Source: Brugia malayi (Eukaryota; Nematoda; Chromadorea; Rhabditida; Onchocercidae). From it: a stretch of 64,000 nt of DNA. The translations under genes and the position numbers were made by a program. Below the pieces are notes generated by a model, which was not told where the DNA came from, ran no database searches, and was given only the letters and a program-made list of their open reading frames with translations. Positions 37,432 to 51,700 of this stretch are shown here, piece by piece. The stretch lies in NCBI RefSeq assembly GCF_000002995.4, contig NW_025062477.1, positions 3,630,649 to 3,694,648 on the forward strand, read 5' to 3'. Numbering within the stretch: position 1 is the first letter of the stretch; each line of letters opens with the position of its first letter.

Positions 37432-37508
37432 GATAAATAAATAAATAAATAAATAAAGAGAGAGAGAGAGGGAGAGGGAGAGGGAGAGGGAGAGAAGGAG
37501 AAAGAGAG
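37432..37508. repeat. TAAA run followed by a GA/GGAGA purine tract
   Basis: A run of AAATAAAT units passes directly into an AGAGAGAG and GGGAGA tract. It is a simple-sequence region without coding support. Confidence 0.85.
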
Positions 37509-37993
37509 GATGCAAAATGATATTTAGCTAAGAAGGAGCAATCAACTTGATAACAACTGTTCCAACCTAAACTTATGTCCTTTTCTTTCAAAAATTACTG
37601 GACAATTGAATAAATAAATTTATCTCATTTTTTCTTTGTTTCGTTTCGTTTTCTTTTTTTTAGCCATAAAAATTGTGCAAAAATATAAAAGATAAATGCT
37701 CCTATTTTATTATGTTATACGCATTCTAAATTATTACTTAAAATTGCTTTCATTAATTATAAAATATATAGAATGAATTAATCATTGTAAAATTTGCATA
37801 TTTGACAAAGTAAGAGATATCTTATTATGATTATTAATTATTACTAACATCATCATTATTATCATCCAAATTTTATAAAATTAAATTAATTCATTACAAA
37901 AAAAAAAAGTGACAAACCATTTTATATTATTCAAATTCATTTAATGAAAGAAAACAAATTTTTTTTTTTTTGGATACAGAATTATTCTAAATT

Positions 37994-37995
<2 letters not shown>

Positions 37996-38031
<36 letters not shown>

Positions 38032-38084
38032 GATATTATTATTATTATTATTGTTATTAATATTATTATTGTTGTTATTGTTGA

Positions 38085-38157
<73 letters not shown>

Positions 38158-38225
38158 GTTATTAATATTATTATTGTTATTAATATTACTATTGTTATTA
38201 TTATTATTATCGTTATTATTATCAA

Positions 38226-38282
<57 letters not shown>

Positions 38283-38392
38283 CATCATCATTATTATTAT
38301 TATTATCAGTATTATTATTATTATCAATATTATTATTATTATTATTATCAGTATTATTATTATTATTATCAATATTATTATTATTATTATAA
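37996..38392. repeat. TTA/ATT trinucleotide microsatellite, about 400 bp
   Basis: Almost uninterrupted ATT units, with scattered GTT, ATC, CAT and AAT interruptions that are themselves repeated in blocks (for example ATTATCAATATT and ATTATCAGTATT). The block structure suggests expansion by slippage plus larger unit duplication. Confidence 0.95.
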
Positions 38393-40660
38393 TTTCTGAT
38401 TAAGAGATTTCAATTATTTAATATGACGCAGTATGCTTTTAGCGTTGAGTAAATTTTTATCAAATTATCAACTACATTTGAAAGTAAATGTCACTAATAA
38501 TAGAAAATTCGATTTAAATTGTCTACAAGTGAAATCACCAATTGCTGCATTTATTTGATAAGATATAAATCATTTCTTTTGCATGAGAATGGTGCAACTC
38601 TGTTCGTTTTCACAATTCCTTCATCCTTTTTAACTTTTTTTTTCTTCTTAACATTCTGCTGTCTTCTAAGCTTTTAGTCTTATTTATTGATTATAAAAAT
38701 TTCAAAAAAAAAAGTGAGCAGAAATTTTCACTTATGATTTCATAAATGCGTTTTTTTATTTTTTTATTTTTTGATTTGTTTATTTGTTTGTTTGATTTGT
38801 GATTATTTACTTATTGTTATGATATATTGTTAAAGTCTAGACAATATTATGATGTCGATGCATTTAATTTAATATTAGCAAAGATTTGTTCAATAATTGA
38901 AATTGAATAGCAGAAAAAGAGTGATAGTGAGAAGATTGAAAAGTGAAAAGAAGCATTTTTACTTTTTCACTCTAAACATTTCGTTCTTGCAATCTGTCTA
39001 AAATGTGCAATTTATCTCAGCTAAAGCTTTAAAAATGCTTATTTTCTTAGCATAAACTATTATTTTACTTTTATTATAGCTGACTCAATTTTCATTTCCT
39101 TTTTTTTTTTTTCTTTTCTTTTCTTTTCTTTTCCTGCTAAATTATCACTGAGATTTCAAGTTGATTTAAAATGGAAGAGTAATCATTTAAATTTGTTTAT
39201 TGATTATACACAATCAAGAATATCCTAAGATCGATCTATCTTTTTTTCAAGAATAATTTTATCATTTTTTTTCGCTTTTTTTCTGAATAAAATTGTAATC
39301 AGTTATCAGTTATCATGTTATAAAAAAAAAGTTAGCATATGTGCTTCCAGTGAAAATGTCAAACAAATGTATAAAAGCATTTCTATAAACATCTAAAAAA
39401 TTATCAATCATTTTTTTTTTTTTTTTCTTAAATTACTGGTTGATTTATTTGACAAATGAGTTTCAGACAGATAGCTTAAAATCTAGAATATTCTTGTCTA
39501 AAATTTACTTAAAAATAGAAAAATTATCTTAATACATTCTATTTTTATCATCGAAAATATAAAAGAAAGTCATTTCAAATTTTTTTAAAATGAAAAGAAA
39601 TAATAATTTATAAATTTTGTATTTAAATTAAAAAAAAAAAAAAATCTATGAAATATAAAAACGGTTTAGTAGGCATTGAAGCTTATTTGTAATAAAATTA
39701 GAGTCTTTTGATTAAATATTTTTTTAATATCTGTGATACTTTTAAACTTTTAACAAATTCCTCATCGATTTTTTCCTATTTTTTTGTTCAATTTAGCAAT
39801 AACATAAATGGTATATCATTTTTTCATAATTTTTTAAAATTACTTTTGATAAAGTTTAAGAAAATACGACATAACTTATCGGCGAATTTGTTTACAAAAT
39901 GTGCTAAAAAAAATTACAATAAAAAAAGTAGGAAAAAAAAGAGTTTTAAATTTTTACAATTATTTCAGTGTTATTTGTTTGAATGATAGAAAGAATCATT
40001 TAAAAAAAAGAAAAAAAAAAGTGTAAATAGCTATAAATGAAAAAATGAAACAAATTACAGTGAAAAACCAAAGTTTTTCCCAAAAATTCTTTTCAGAAAT
40101 TAATTATTTTTCAAATTTTCAGATTCATATTAAGCTTATTTTTTTTTTTTTTAATGAAAACCTTATTATATATGATTTATTATTATTTTTTAAATAATAA
40201 ATATTCATTTTAAACTAATCTATTTGTATGTGATTGTTAATTAGCTAAAGCTTCAAATTCTTAATTTGAACCTGAAAACCTGAAATGTCATTTGCAATAT
40301 TCGTTTAAAAATTGTTTTTAGCAATTTCATTAATGCTAATGATGTATGTTTAAAAGAGAAGTAAATTTTGTTGCCAAATTGAATTACTTTTAGACCGTAG
40401 TGTAGACCGGAGTTCGATGTGAGTTGTCCTGAAAGCTAACCGGTTTTTTCGATATATTCTTCTGGTATTACGAAACAAAACCTTTTCCTTTTTTTTTTTT
40501 TTTTATTTTTGTTATTAAATTGAAGAATGAAATGAGAATAATAATGTCATATATGTTTCAATTATAATTAGAAAAATAAATTTAAATATTACTGTTATTA
40601 TTATTTTTTATAAGGAATAAATGAATTTGTAAAATAAATTAAAATTTTATCAGGAACTAA

Positions 40661-43600
40661 ATGACATTATCATCGGGAATGTATCATAAACGTTGGGCTA
40701 GTGCTAGTAATGATAGTAATTCAACCAGCGCTAGACGAAGCGGAAATGTCACACAAGCAATCACACCGCATACTTATGGTACCAGGTCGTATGCATTGAT
40801 ATTCATTTGAAAATTGTAACTTAAGTATTTTTCGACTTATCACTTTTTTTAGGTGTGAAAAATGGATTAACATTAAAAAGAGCTAATTCAATTAGCATTT
40901 AAGTAATACTAGTGATAATTATCATTATTGATATGATTAGTTGATAATTCATTTGCAAGCGAATAGAAAAATAAAATTTTACTTTAAGACAATTTTAAGT
41001 AAATAATAATTGTACTGTAGCAATACTACTTAAACAAATTGTTCCTTCGGAAAACTTTTAAAAAAATATTTAATTAAATATTTTTTTAAAAATTTAAATT
41101 GTTTAATTAAATATTTTATAATTAAATATTTGAATGAAAATCGAGTATTCATCTATGATAAGCTTACTGTACAGTTGGAATTCGATACGATGGAATAAAC
41201 CATTAGAGAGCAGTGGTGGAACCATTGGTAGTAGATATTGCAGTCGTTTCATGCCTTTTTCTGAATCAAAGGATTATTCGACGCCACCATTAGGACATAT
41301 CGGCTTACAATCTACTAGCAAAAATAACATCGAATTGAAGTTTGTTCTCTCAAAAATACTTTTTATTTTCACAATTTCTTTAAGTAATTTTTTATGGGAA
41401 TTTATATGAATATTTTATAGCATTAAGCACTATGAAGTGTTAAAGATATCATTGATATGATAACAATTGATATAATATAATTTTATCACATCAATTATCA
41501 TTTTTTTTTCTCTCTCTCTCTCTCCCTCTCTCTTTAATGATCTATAATGTGAATTTATATTAATAAACATTGCTGAGAATGACCTTAGCATGTTGAAATG
41601 AATTTTATCAATTGTAAAAGTTCAACTTTACGCTCTACCACCCATTTTCCTCAATCTCTTTTTTCAATGCAAGCGCATTTGTTGTTATGTTTTTAATTTA
41701 TGTCTGATATTTTTATCGTTTTCTCATCCATCATCATCATTCTTTATCTTATCATTTTGAATGATTTTAAATAATTTTAAAATAGTTAAGTGCTTTCCAT
41801 AACAAAAAGCATTTTAACAATCACTTAATTAATGATTGCTTAAAGTAAACAGATAGATGCTTTTTCATTACACAAATAAGATAATATTATTTTCAAGTAA
41901 TTTTACTTTCAGTAAAGGTTGAAATAAAACGATTGAAATTTTTCAATACATTTAAAATGTTTAATAAAAAATTACAGGAACTCCGGTCCGTATATCAGAG
42001 AGCGTTCCGTACGTTTTGGAGATTCTGTATTATCAGTGATGAATGATAAAACATCAACAAGGATATCACCTCGACTTCCTTGGCTTCCTGATAATTGTTT
42101 GTGCTTTTGAATATTTTTTTTCAGCAAAAATAGCAACTTAAAATATATATTACTACTTTTTTTTTGAAATTTATTTGTTATTTTATTTTTATTTTTTTCT
42201 TTTTTTGAATTTTTAGGTTGCTCACTTAACTTTTGCTATCATTTATTGTCAATTATTAAATAATTAAATATGTATCAACGTATAAACTTTCAGAAATATC
42301 TATTATCAAATAATTTTGCCGTTTCCAATAATTGATAAAATTTGTAGACTTTAGTTTAAAATTAGATTTTACTTATTAGATTATGATAACATTGATACAT
42401 ACATTGATAAAGAAATAGCTTATAAGATTATCAGATTATGATAAAGAATAGCTTATAAGATTATCAGATTATGATAAAGAATAGCTTATAAGATTATCAG
42501 ATTATGATAAAGAATAGCTTATAAGATTATCAGATTATGATAAAGAATAGCTTATAAGATTATCAGATTATGATAAAGAATAGCTTATAAGATTATCAGA
42601 TTATGATAAAGAATAGCTTATAAGATTATCAGATTATGATAAAGAATAGCTTATAAGATTATCAGATTATGATAAAGATATTATTTCAGTAACAAATCGA
42701 CGAAACACAACATACAATACGGTTACGAGAAATCCACGTGAAAATTCTTTCACCGCTAATAGTAGTAGTAGTAGTAGTAAGTTCAATATGATTACATGGC
42801 ATTAGATCATTTGTCTTAATTGACCTTTTGTTTGATGATATTGAAATTTCCACGCTGTTTATATCATCTCATCTCGATGTCACTCCCGAGATTTCCATTT
42901 TTTATGACAAACTGCTCTATCCATAATTTATAAGAATCTAGCCAATAAATTTCTGAATTACTCCGGAATGTACTGTACTGTTAGCTACTACCAACTGCTA
43001 ACTTTTCCATTTTCCGTATTTTTTCTAATCTGTGCATAAAATTAAGGATGGACAACACCATCATTCTCTACGACTCGATCCTTTCAATCCGGAATACGCA
43101 ATACAGTTCCTGCATCATCGTCATCAGCTACAACGTCACTTCATGATAAGCCATTCTTAAGTAATACGTCACAGACGATCAGTAAGTAAGTTAAATTCTA
43201 GTTTAATTCAATTCATATGAATAACAACACTACTAGTATCGTTATCATCTTCTGATAACGTTACAGTAATCATGGAAATGCGTCACTTAAGACAGCAGAT
43301 CGTCCATGGCGTCGTCGTATGGCTGACGCAGCACGTTTACGTATTGTTCACGGTGATGAGATTGGTGGTGCAGTGCATTCAACACTTGCAACAATGCGTG
43401 CACGTCGTAGCAGTATACCAAATGGTCGCAACTGTACCAGTAATGGTAGCGATGAATTGCGAACTACACTTAAAGCATTGAAAAATTATATAGATGAACA
43501 AACTACGGTAAACAATAATAATACAATACATTTATTTAGAGTAAACAAGTAAACAAGAATGAATGCTTAGAGAATTTTTTTTTTTTTTTAATTTTTAAAT

Positions 43601-46600
43601 TATTTTGTAATAAATTATTTTAAAGTTTAAAATTAAAAATGGAAAATTTTTTGAACTCTAATTTTTGTTTAGGGTTTCTATCGACAAAACAATCGCTTCT
43701 CAGCACGTAATTCACCAATATTCAATGATAAATTATCTTTTGATAATTCTATGATAACATTTAAGCAACAAACTCCCATTCGTAATTTTTACTCAAATCG
43801 ATGGAATTCAGGACGATTCTCAGAGCATATGTCAAGGTGAAACTTTTTTTTTTTTATTGTATTTTTTCTTTTATCTAAAACTATCACTTACCTAGTTAGC
43901 TGTCTTTAAAAAAACTTTTTTTTTTTTTTTAAAATGAACTATACAATTTAATTATTAGTAAATAACTTTTATATGCTAATCGAGATAGATAGATAGAAGA
44001 ATAAAAGTTATTTTATTTGCAAAAATTACCTGAATAAAATATTTATTTTCAGAAGTTATTCCCCAGTTCGACCAAGATCAAATGCACTTAATACAAAATT
44101 GTCTAAGTATAATTCTATTTCTACGTAAGTTACGTTTTTTTTTAGTACGTGAGCTATATTTTTCTACGTAAGTTACGTTTTTTTACGTAAGTCATATTTT
44201 TTTAACACTTACCGTGTTAAAAAATATATGAATAATTTCCTCATTAATATATTTATGAATAATTTCAAGTAAAAATCATATAATTACAGAGATATGTTAT
44301 TACGACCGTTACGTTTCAACGACAATAATTTACATGAAAATGCCGTCAATTCGATAAATCCGGTTGCTCGTAATTCATCAATACCGGAAAGTATATGTGA
44401 ACGTGAATCAAATAGTCGATTATTATCCAGTAAAGAGAGAAGTAAATTTTGTTCTGGAATAATTTGTTAATTAGCTATTAATCTAGAATAAATTTCATAG
44501 TGATTATTAGTATGTTAATAAAATAACTGTTTAAACTATTACTAATTTATTAATTTCAAATTAACAGCGTTACGTTATCAGTCACGGCAACGTAAATTAG
44601 AAATAGAAACAAATTCATCATCAGATAACGAGCAACAATCAAATGAAATACGTAAACGAAAATTACGGAAACGACTTAAAAAGAAATGTTGTAATGATAA
44701 CGGTAAGTGAATGAAAAATATTTGAAAGATATTTTAAATTATCAAAAATTATTTAATATATTTATAAGTTTTTATAGATAAATCTGAGAGCAAACAGTCA
44801 TTGAGAAGTGCAGAAAAAAGAATGATAATAACTGATAAGGAAATAAGTGTGGTAAGTTTGATCGTGTTATAATGTTACAACCTTTTAAGTTATGCAATTC
44901 TTGGGTATTCTAGATAAATCTCAATTTCATTTTTTTGTTTCTTTTTTTTTTTTTTTTGTTACCATTTTCCTTTTTCTTTCAACTGAAAAATATTTTTAAT
45001 TTGAAATTAAAAATAGATGAGGTTATCATTGATAAATTGATAAACGCCATATCTTACATAAATTTCTATCAAATGAAAAATATTTCAAACTATCAAAAAT
45101 ATTTAGAAAAAAATTTATTTAAACTATCAAAAATTCTATATTTATATAAAGAATGAAATTATCAAAATTAATGTTTTCTTTTTTTCTTTTTTTTCAGAAA
45201 ATCGATATTCAAAAAGATAGTGCCAATGAGATGAAAGAAATAAAATGCGATGAAATTTTGGATAGTTTAAAGTTTGTTACCTTTTCATTTATTTATTACT
45301 TTAAAAAAAAAAAAAAATATTTTATTACAAATTTAAAATATCAAAATTTATTCCAAAGTTTTTTGTTTTGAAAATTTTAATGCTTATGAAGAAGGAGGAA
45401 GAAAAAAAAATGAATGCTATTAATTATTATTTCATAATTAATAATTAATTGTTTTGAATTAATATAATTAATTGTTATTTTAAATTAAGTAATAATATCA
45501 TAAATTTCATCCTATTGATTTTATTCAGATCAATCAATCAATCAGTCATTTATTTATTTGATAATGATCTTTTCAGGATCAATTTTTTCACAAAATGTAA
45601 TGAAAGGTCAAAATTGAAAATAATACCTACTGAATATGATAAAGGTCAGATTTATTTTTTATATTAATTGTTATTAATTGATTATTGTTTTTAAATTTTA
45701 TTGAACATTGAAAATTAAATTGAATAATTTCTTAAATAGCATATACTTAAATTGTATTATCTGAGAGAGAGAGAGAGAGAGAGAGAGAGGGAAAGAGAGA
45801 AAAAGGAAGAGAAAGGTATTTAAAGTATCTGTTTATTATCATTGACTTACATTCATTTTTACTCTTCTTCTTTCATTTAATTATATTTTTACAACTCTTC
45901 TTCATTTCTTTTACTCGTTTTCTATCAACTAATATTAAACGTGACCTGAAATTCTAACGTGTTAATTTTAATTTTAGGCTTATGCATTTACTAGCATAAA
46001 GCTTTATATTATCAAATATTTAATCATTTCTGTTAATTTATATATCAATAATAGGTTGTATTACTTTTTATAAACATTGTTATCATTTTGAATACTACTT
46101 GATAACACAGTAATTTATTATAAAAATTTATCACAGTTATCACTTCATACATAATTTAATTTCTTTTTTTTTCTTAAATCAAAAAAAAAAAAATGCAGAA
46201 AATATTAATGAAAAAATATTTTAAATAATTTTTTTTTTCTCTCAAAACTTATTTAACTTTTTTTTAAAATCTAATTTATAAATAGTAATTAAGTTGAATC
46301 TTTTTAAAAGAATTATTTAATTTGAATTTAAAATCTACATGTAAAATAGGTTGTAAATTGTTCTATTAATTTCTATCATTTTTCATTTCATCTAATATTG
46401 CCTAAATTACAGCACAATGTGAGGAAAGTGATAAAGAGAGAAAAGATAAACTGATAAGAGTACTTTCATCTGTAAAGAGAAAGAAATGTAATAATGCAAC
46501 AACTTGCATTAATCATAAAATGGAAGCAAAGAAGAATGCATTAAAAGGTATTTCTGAATACGTTCATTTCTGTCACATACATTTGTCACCTATAAATTAT

Positions 46601-48674
46601 GTCACCATGTCGTTTTATCATTTTATATTTGCTATTCTAGTTTACTAATAGTTAATATTTAATTTGCATAATTCATAATTATATATTTATTGGTGATAAG
46701 TTCAAAATTGAATTATTTGTTAAATTATAATAAGCAAAAGAAAGAAATTTTTGAATATCGAAATATCATTTAGAAATTTAAGTATTTTCATTTTTTTCAT
46801 TAATAAATTTGTTCGTATTTCTTCTTCAACAATAATAACAAAATAAATTTATAAAATTAATATTTAATTAGTACCTAATCTTTTATTTAATTTATAATTG
46901 ATTACTTGAAAAATTTTATTATTATTTAATTACATTTATAAGTAACCTAATGTTACCTTTATGGAAATTATTTGGGTAATAAATGTACGGAATGTAAAAT
47001 AACCTAATGGTACCTTTATGGAAATTATTTAGGTAATAAATGTACGGAATGTAAAATAACCTAATGGTACCTTTATGGAAATTATTTAGGTAATAAATGT
47101 ACGGAATGTAAAATAACCTAATGGTAGGAACTTATTTAGGTAATAAATGTACGGAATGTAAAACAACCTAATGGTACCTTTATGGAAATTATTTAGGTAA
47201 TAAATGTACGGAATGTAAAAAAACACCGCTAGGAATGCAAACGAAAGCAAATATCGATGTAAAATTAGCAAATCGAAGAGAAGCATCGCCTTATTCCGAT
47301 CAGCTTTCAACCCTTTCACTCTTATCGACCAAAATCGTTTCATCTTCAAGCAAAAATATAGTTAGTCATAATTATTTCTATAAAAGTATCTTTTTTTCTT
47401 TTACTTAAAAAAGAAGGGAGAGAGAGAGAGAGAGAGGAAGGAAAGAAGAGAGGAAGAAAAGGAAGAAAGAGATTTTTGCATTTTTAAAATTTATCAGTGC
47501 TATTTTAATGGATCGATAAGGATATCATTATGCAGGAATGTTAAAAGACCAACTGAAATGAATTGAATTGAATTGAATTGAATTGAATTGAACTGAACTG
47601 AATTGAATTGAATTGAATTGAATTGAATTGAATTGAATTAACTACTCTCCTACTCTCCATTCATTCATTCATCCTTTTATCAATTTTAATACTTTTTATG
47701 GATGAGTCATCATCTTCCCATCAAATGAGCTAAACTTTTGTAATATTAACTTTATCTTTCCTTTCATTTTACTACTTTTGCAATTGCTGCTATAGTTAGC
47801 TTTTATTTTATCACTCTTATATTTCTCTTTTTTTTTTTGTTTTTATTTTTAAATTTAAATTGCAAATATTTACAAAAATTCGATCAGTGAGATTACTGAT
47901 AAGTTAGTTTAGTAAAATTATTGTGCTAAAGCTATTTATTAAACATTTAGCTTGATGAAAGAAGTTAAAAATGTTAAATTAATATTTTAACTATTTTTAA
48001 TTCAAACTTTTTAATTTTAGATATTATTTTTTTTTTTTTTTTTTTGCATTATTATAAATGAAAATATTATTTGAATAAAATTTAATTCATTCATTTTTAA
48101 AAAAGTAAATAGTACATTTGAATACTTCCACTACAGTCATTTCCTGTTTGTTTTGTTAGTTTTTTTAATATTACCATCTTATCATTTTAAAAATTTACAC
48201 AATAATTATTGTTAGTGAACGAATGTCAACTTTTTCACATTCATTTTGTTCGCACGTATGCATTTTCCATTGCACTTTTTACTGCAAACCATAAATTTTT
48301 ATTTTTAAGTTAAATAAAAATTTTGAAAATTTAATTCCTTTTTCGAAATCTTCCTTTTTTATATATGTACAAATCGTATTATAATTATTATGATTGTGAT
48401 TATGATTATGATTATTTTTTTTTTTTTTTTTTTTTTTTTTATATATGTAAATCGTATTATAATTATTATGATTGTGATTATGATTATGATTTATTCTTTT
48501 TCAAATCTTCCTTTTTTATATATGTACAAATCGTATTATAATTATTATGATTGTGATTATGATTATGATTATTATTCCTTTTTCAAAATCTTCCTTTTTT
48601 ATATATGTACAAATCGTATTATAATTATTATGATTGTGATTATGATTATGATTATTATTCCTTTTTCAAAAACT

Positions 48675-48718
<44 letters not shown>

Positions 48719-51700
48719 CTTTTTTTTTATACGTGTACAAATCATATTATAATTATTATTGTGATATTGTGATTATGATTATTATTAATATTAATGTGAT
48801 TATTATTATTATTCCTTTTTCAAAAACTTCCTTTTTTATACGTGTACAAATCATATTATAATTATTATGATTATGATTAAGATTATTATTATAATTATGA
48901 TTAAATGTTTTTTGTTACAGAATATGAATCTGCCAGCTGACAATCTCTCCGAAACTAACAAGAAACGATATGATGGTGATAATGATCATAATGATGATGA
49001 TGATGATAATGATCATAATGATGATGATGATGATGATCATCATAATGATGATGATGATTTGGCTAATTTCAATTCTTCAGGTTTATTAATTTCAAAATTA
49101 TTCATTGCTAATTCATTTACTATTTTTCTCAAACATTTATTGCCGATTTTTTTTTTTGTCGCTTTCCCTATATTTTAATTTTCCCACAAATTAAAAAAAA
49201 AAAAAAAAAACAAATTAGTAATTTGTATAATATCTTTCAATTATAGGTACTTCTATTACATTTAAATATAATTAAATTTTTAAATTTCAAATTTATAATT
49301 GAATAAACAAACTACAATGATAATTTATTTTTTACTTTTTTTTTAACGAATATATTTTATAATTATCGTCTTTTCAATTCATTTCTCATTCACATTTATC
49401 TATGTTCATTGTTTGAATTACGGAACTGTCACATCACCAACGATGAATTAAATTTTTTGTGATAGTTTAAACTGCGCTAAGAGATAATTAAATTCATTTT
49501 CATTTTAGATAAAGTCAATTTTTTTATTTTTACAATCACCGAAATAAAACAAACAAAATAAAAAAAAAACGAAGAAACTAGTTATTTGTGATAAAATTTT
49601 TTGGCTTATAAATTGAAAATTCAATGATAATTCATCAAAGTATATATGTGATTGATATATATCAAAAAAAAAAAAACAGAAAAAACTATTCGTAGACAGT
49701 TGGCATTTATTTATTGACTTTTTTTTTTTCTTTCTTTCTTATATCCAAAAAAAAAAGTTTAAAAAACTAAAATTTTCCTAATAAATAACCTTGGTATTAA
49801 TACCATCTGAAATTTTTTTGTGGTTTCAGTTATTTTATTAGTTTCTCGCAATATCTTACTTTAAATACATTTCATAATTTAGCTAAACTTCATTACTTTT
49901 TACTTTCCTAAAAGTATTTTATAAAATTTTAAAAAAAATTTTTTTTTAGGAATGAATTTTGCAAATATAATACCAATAAGTTTATGCTTTATTAATATTT
50001 TTTTCTTTTTTAGCTATTTGAATTATCATCTTGCAAAGTAGCTAACTAAGAAATGTTATACTTATTAATGATAATAATATTTCACAAATAATTATTATAG
50101 CATTAGAAAAATTTTCCCATTTACTTATTTTAACCATTCAGCTAATTTCATACTTTTTTTTTAACTTTTAATTTAAGTAATTTCGAAAGCTTTGTTTAAT
50201 TTGTATAATAATAATAATACAATCATTTTTTTTTTTTTTTTTTTTTTTTTTGTATCATTTTTATTAATAATGATACAATTAATAAATTTCCCAGAAGAAT
50301 TAAATTTTTTGTTCCATTGATAATTTATTATTTAAAACTTTTAATTACATTATTATAAATTTAAAATATGCATTTATAATATCACTGATTACTGAGTTAA
50401 ACTAAAAAATTATCTAAAAAAGTACATTTGTGATTACAATGATAGTTTGATTTGATTTTTTAATATTTTCATCTTTTTTTTTCTGATCGAAAGTTAGAAT
50501 AAAACTTTTGAAGTGAAAATTACAAAAAAAAAAGAAAAATGCAAAAGTGAAATTTGAATAAAAATATTTATTGCATATGCATTTGTTAATTGATTAAGTC
50601 AGATAATAGCAGAAAAAGAAAATAAAAGAAAAAAAAAAGAAAAACTAAAATTTTGTTATTTGATGTTGACGAAATGATTTTTACTGTTTGACAGATGCAA
50701 AGAAAGAAAAGTGTATGTGTTATCATTTTTTAATCTTTTTAAATCAACAATTTTTTAATTTTTTAAATTAAATTTTTAAAATTTTGAACAAAATTTTTAA
50801 ATGATCAAATGCATATACCTTTTTTTGGTTTTTTTTTTTCTAATATTATTTTTGAAATTAATTAGCGGTCATCTTTCAACTTTATCTATTAGATTTTAAT
50901 ATTTAGAGTTATTGCACTTTTTTCTTTTTTTTTTTTTTTTTAAATCGATTTTATTGAAATGATAAATACATTTCAATAAAATTTCATCGCTGTTAGCTGC
51001 TCTGCCTAAAATTTCTTCCGTAATCCAATCGATAGTTTAAAAGTATTTGAAATATGTAATTTCGTCGAGTAATTAATAATTAAAATACTTTGATGCATTA
51101 TAATTAAATTTTAAATTAAGTATGAATAACTAATAGTTCTTAATCAAGTAATTAAAAAGTTTATAATCAATAAATTAAATAAGCTAAAACAGTATTATTA
51201 ATTAAATGCATAAATAAATTATGAGTTAAGTATAAATTAAAATGGTAATTAACTTACTTAATTACTATTAAACAACCTATAATTAAGTTACTTAAAATTA
51301 CTATTTTAAAAATTATGATTAAAATATTATCAAATATCATCAATACATGAGAATTAGGTAAAATATAACTCTTTGAAAGTAGTACAACTGAAGGATTAGG
51401 CTTATTATTTAGACACTTATCCTGTATTTCTAAATAAATATTCAATATTTAATAACAATTCCATTATTTCTTTACTACATATCAATTTTGTATTTCTCTC
51501 TCTCCCTCTCTCTCCCTCCCTCTCTCTCTCTCTCTCTCTTTAATGAATCATTGTCCATTATGAGAGTTTGGTCAGATTAGTGTTTTTACAATATGCTAAT
51601 GCTAATAAAATGTTTTTGTTAATTGTTGAAATAGTACCATTTGAAGTGCTTTCATTTTGAAATACATAAAATTAAAACGATTTCTCTTCCTTTTCACATT

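Larger units (their letters stand above)
35524..40660. other. Repeat-rich intergenic region
   Basis: This is 5.1 kb without a supported gene. From left to right it holds the La upstream region, a tandem-duplicated segment (35989-36321), GTAA tetranucleotide runs near 36450 and 36621, a 21-bp array (37203-37306), TAAA and GA-rich runs (37432-37508), and the TTA microsatellite (37996-38392). Beyond that lie T/A-homopolymers and the presumed promoter of the giant gene. Long Ile- or Leu-only ORFs here are translations of the microsatellite. Confidence 0.6.

Noticed and set aside
37941..38392. Long ORFs on both strands (Ile- or Leu-only proteins)
   Set aside because: They are translations of the TTA microsatellite, with no other sequence content.
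42390..42680. 33-bp array considered as a CRISPR-like or coding repeat
   Set aside because: There are no spacers between units and stops in all frames. It is an intronic minisatellite in a eukaryote.
48390..48752. ORF rich in Ile, Met, Tyr and Phe
   Set aside because: It is an intron array of GATTAT and T-runs, bounded by good splice sites of the real exons.
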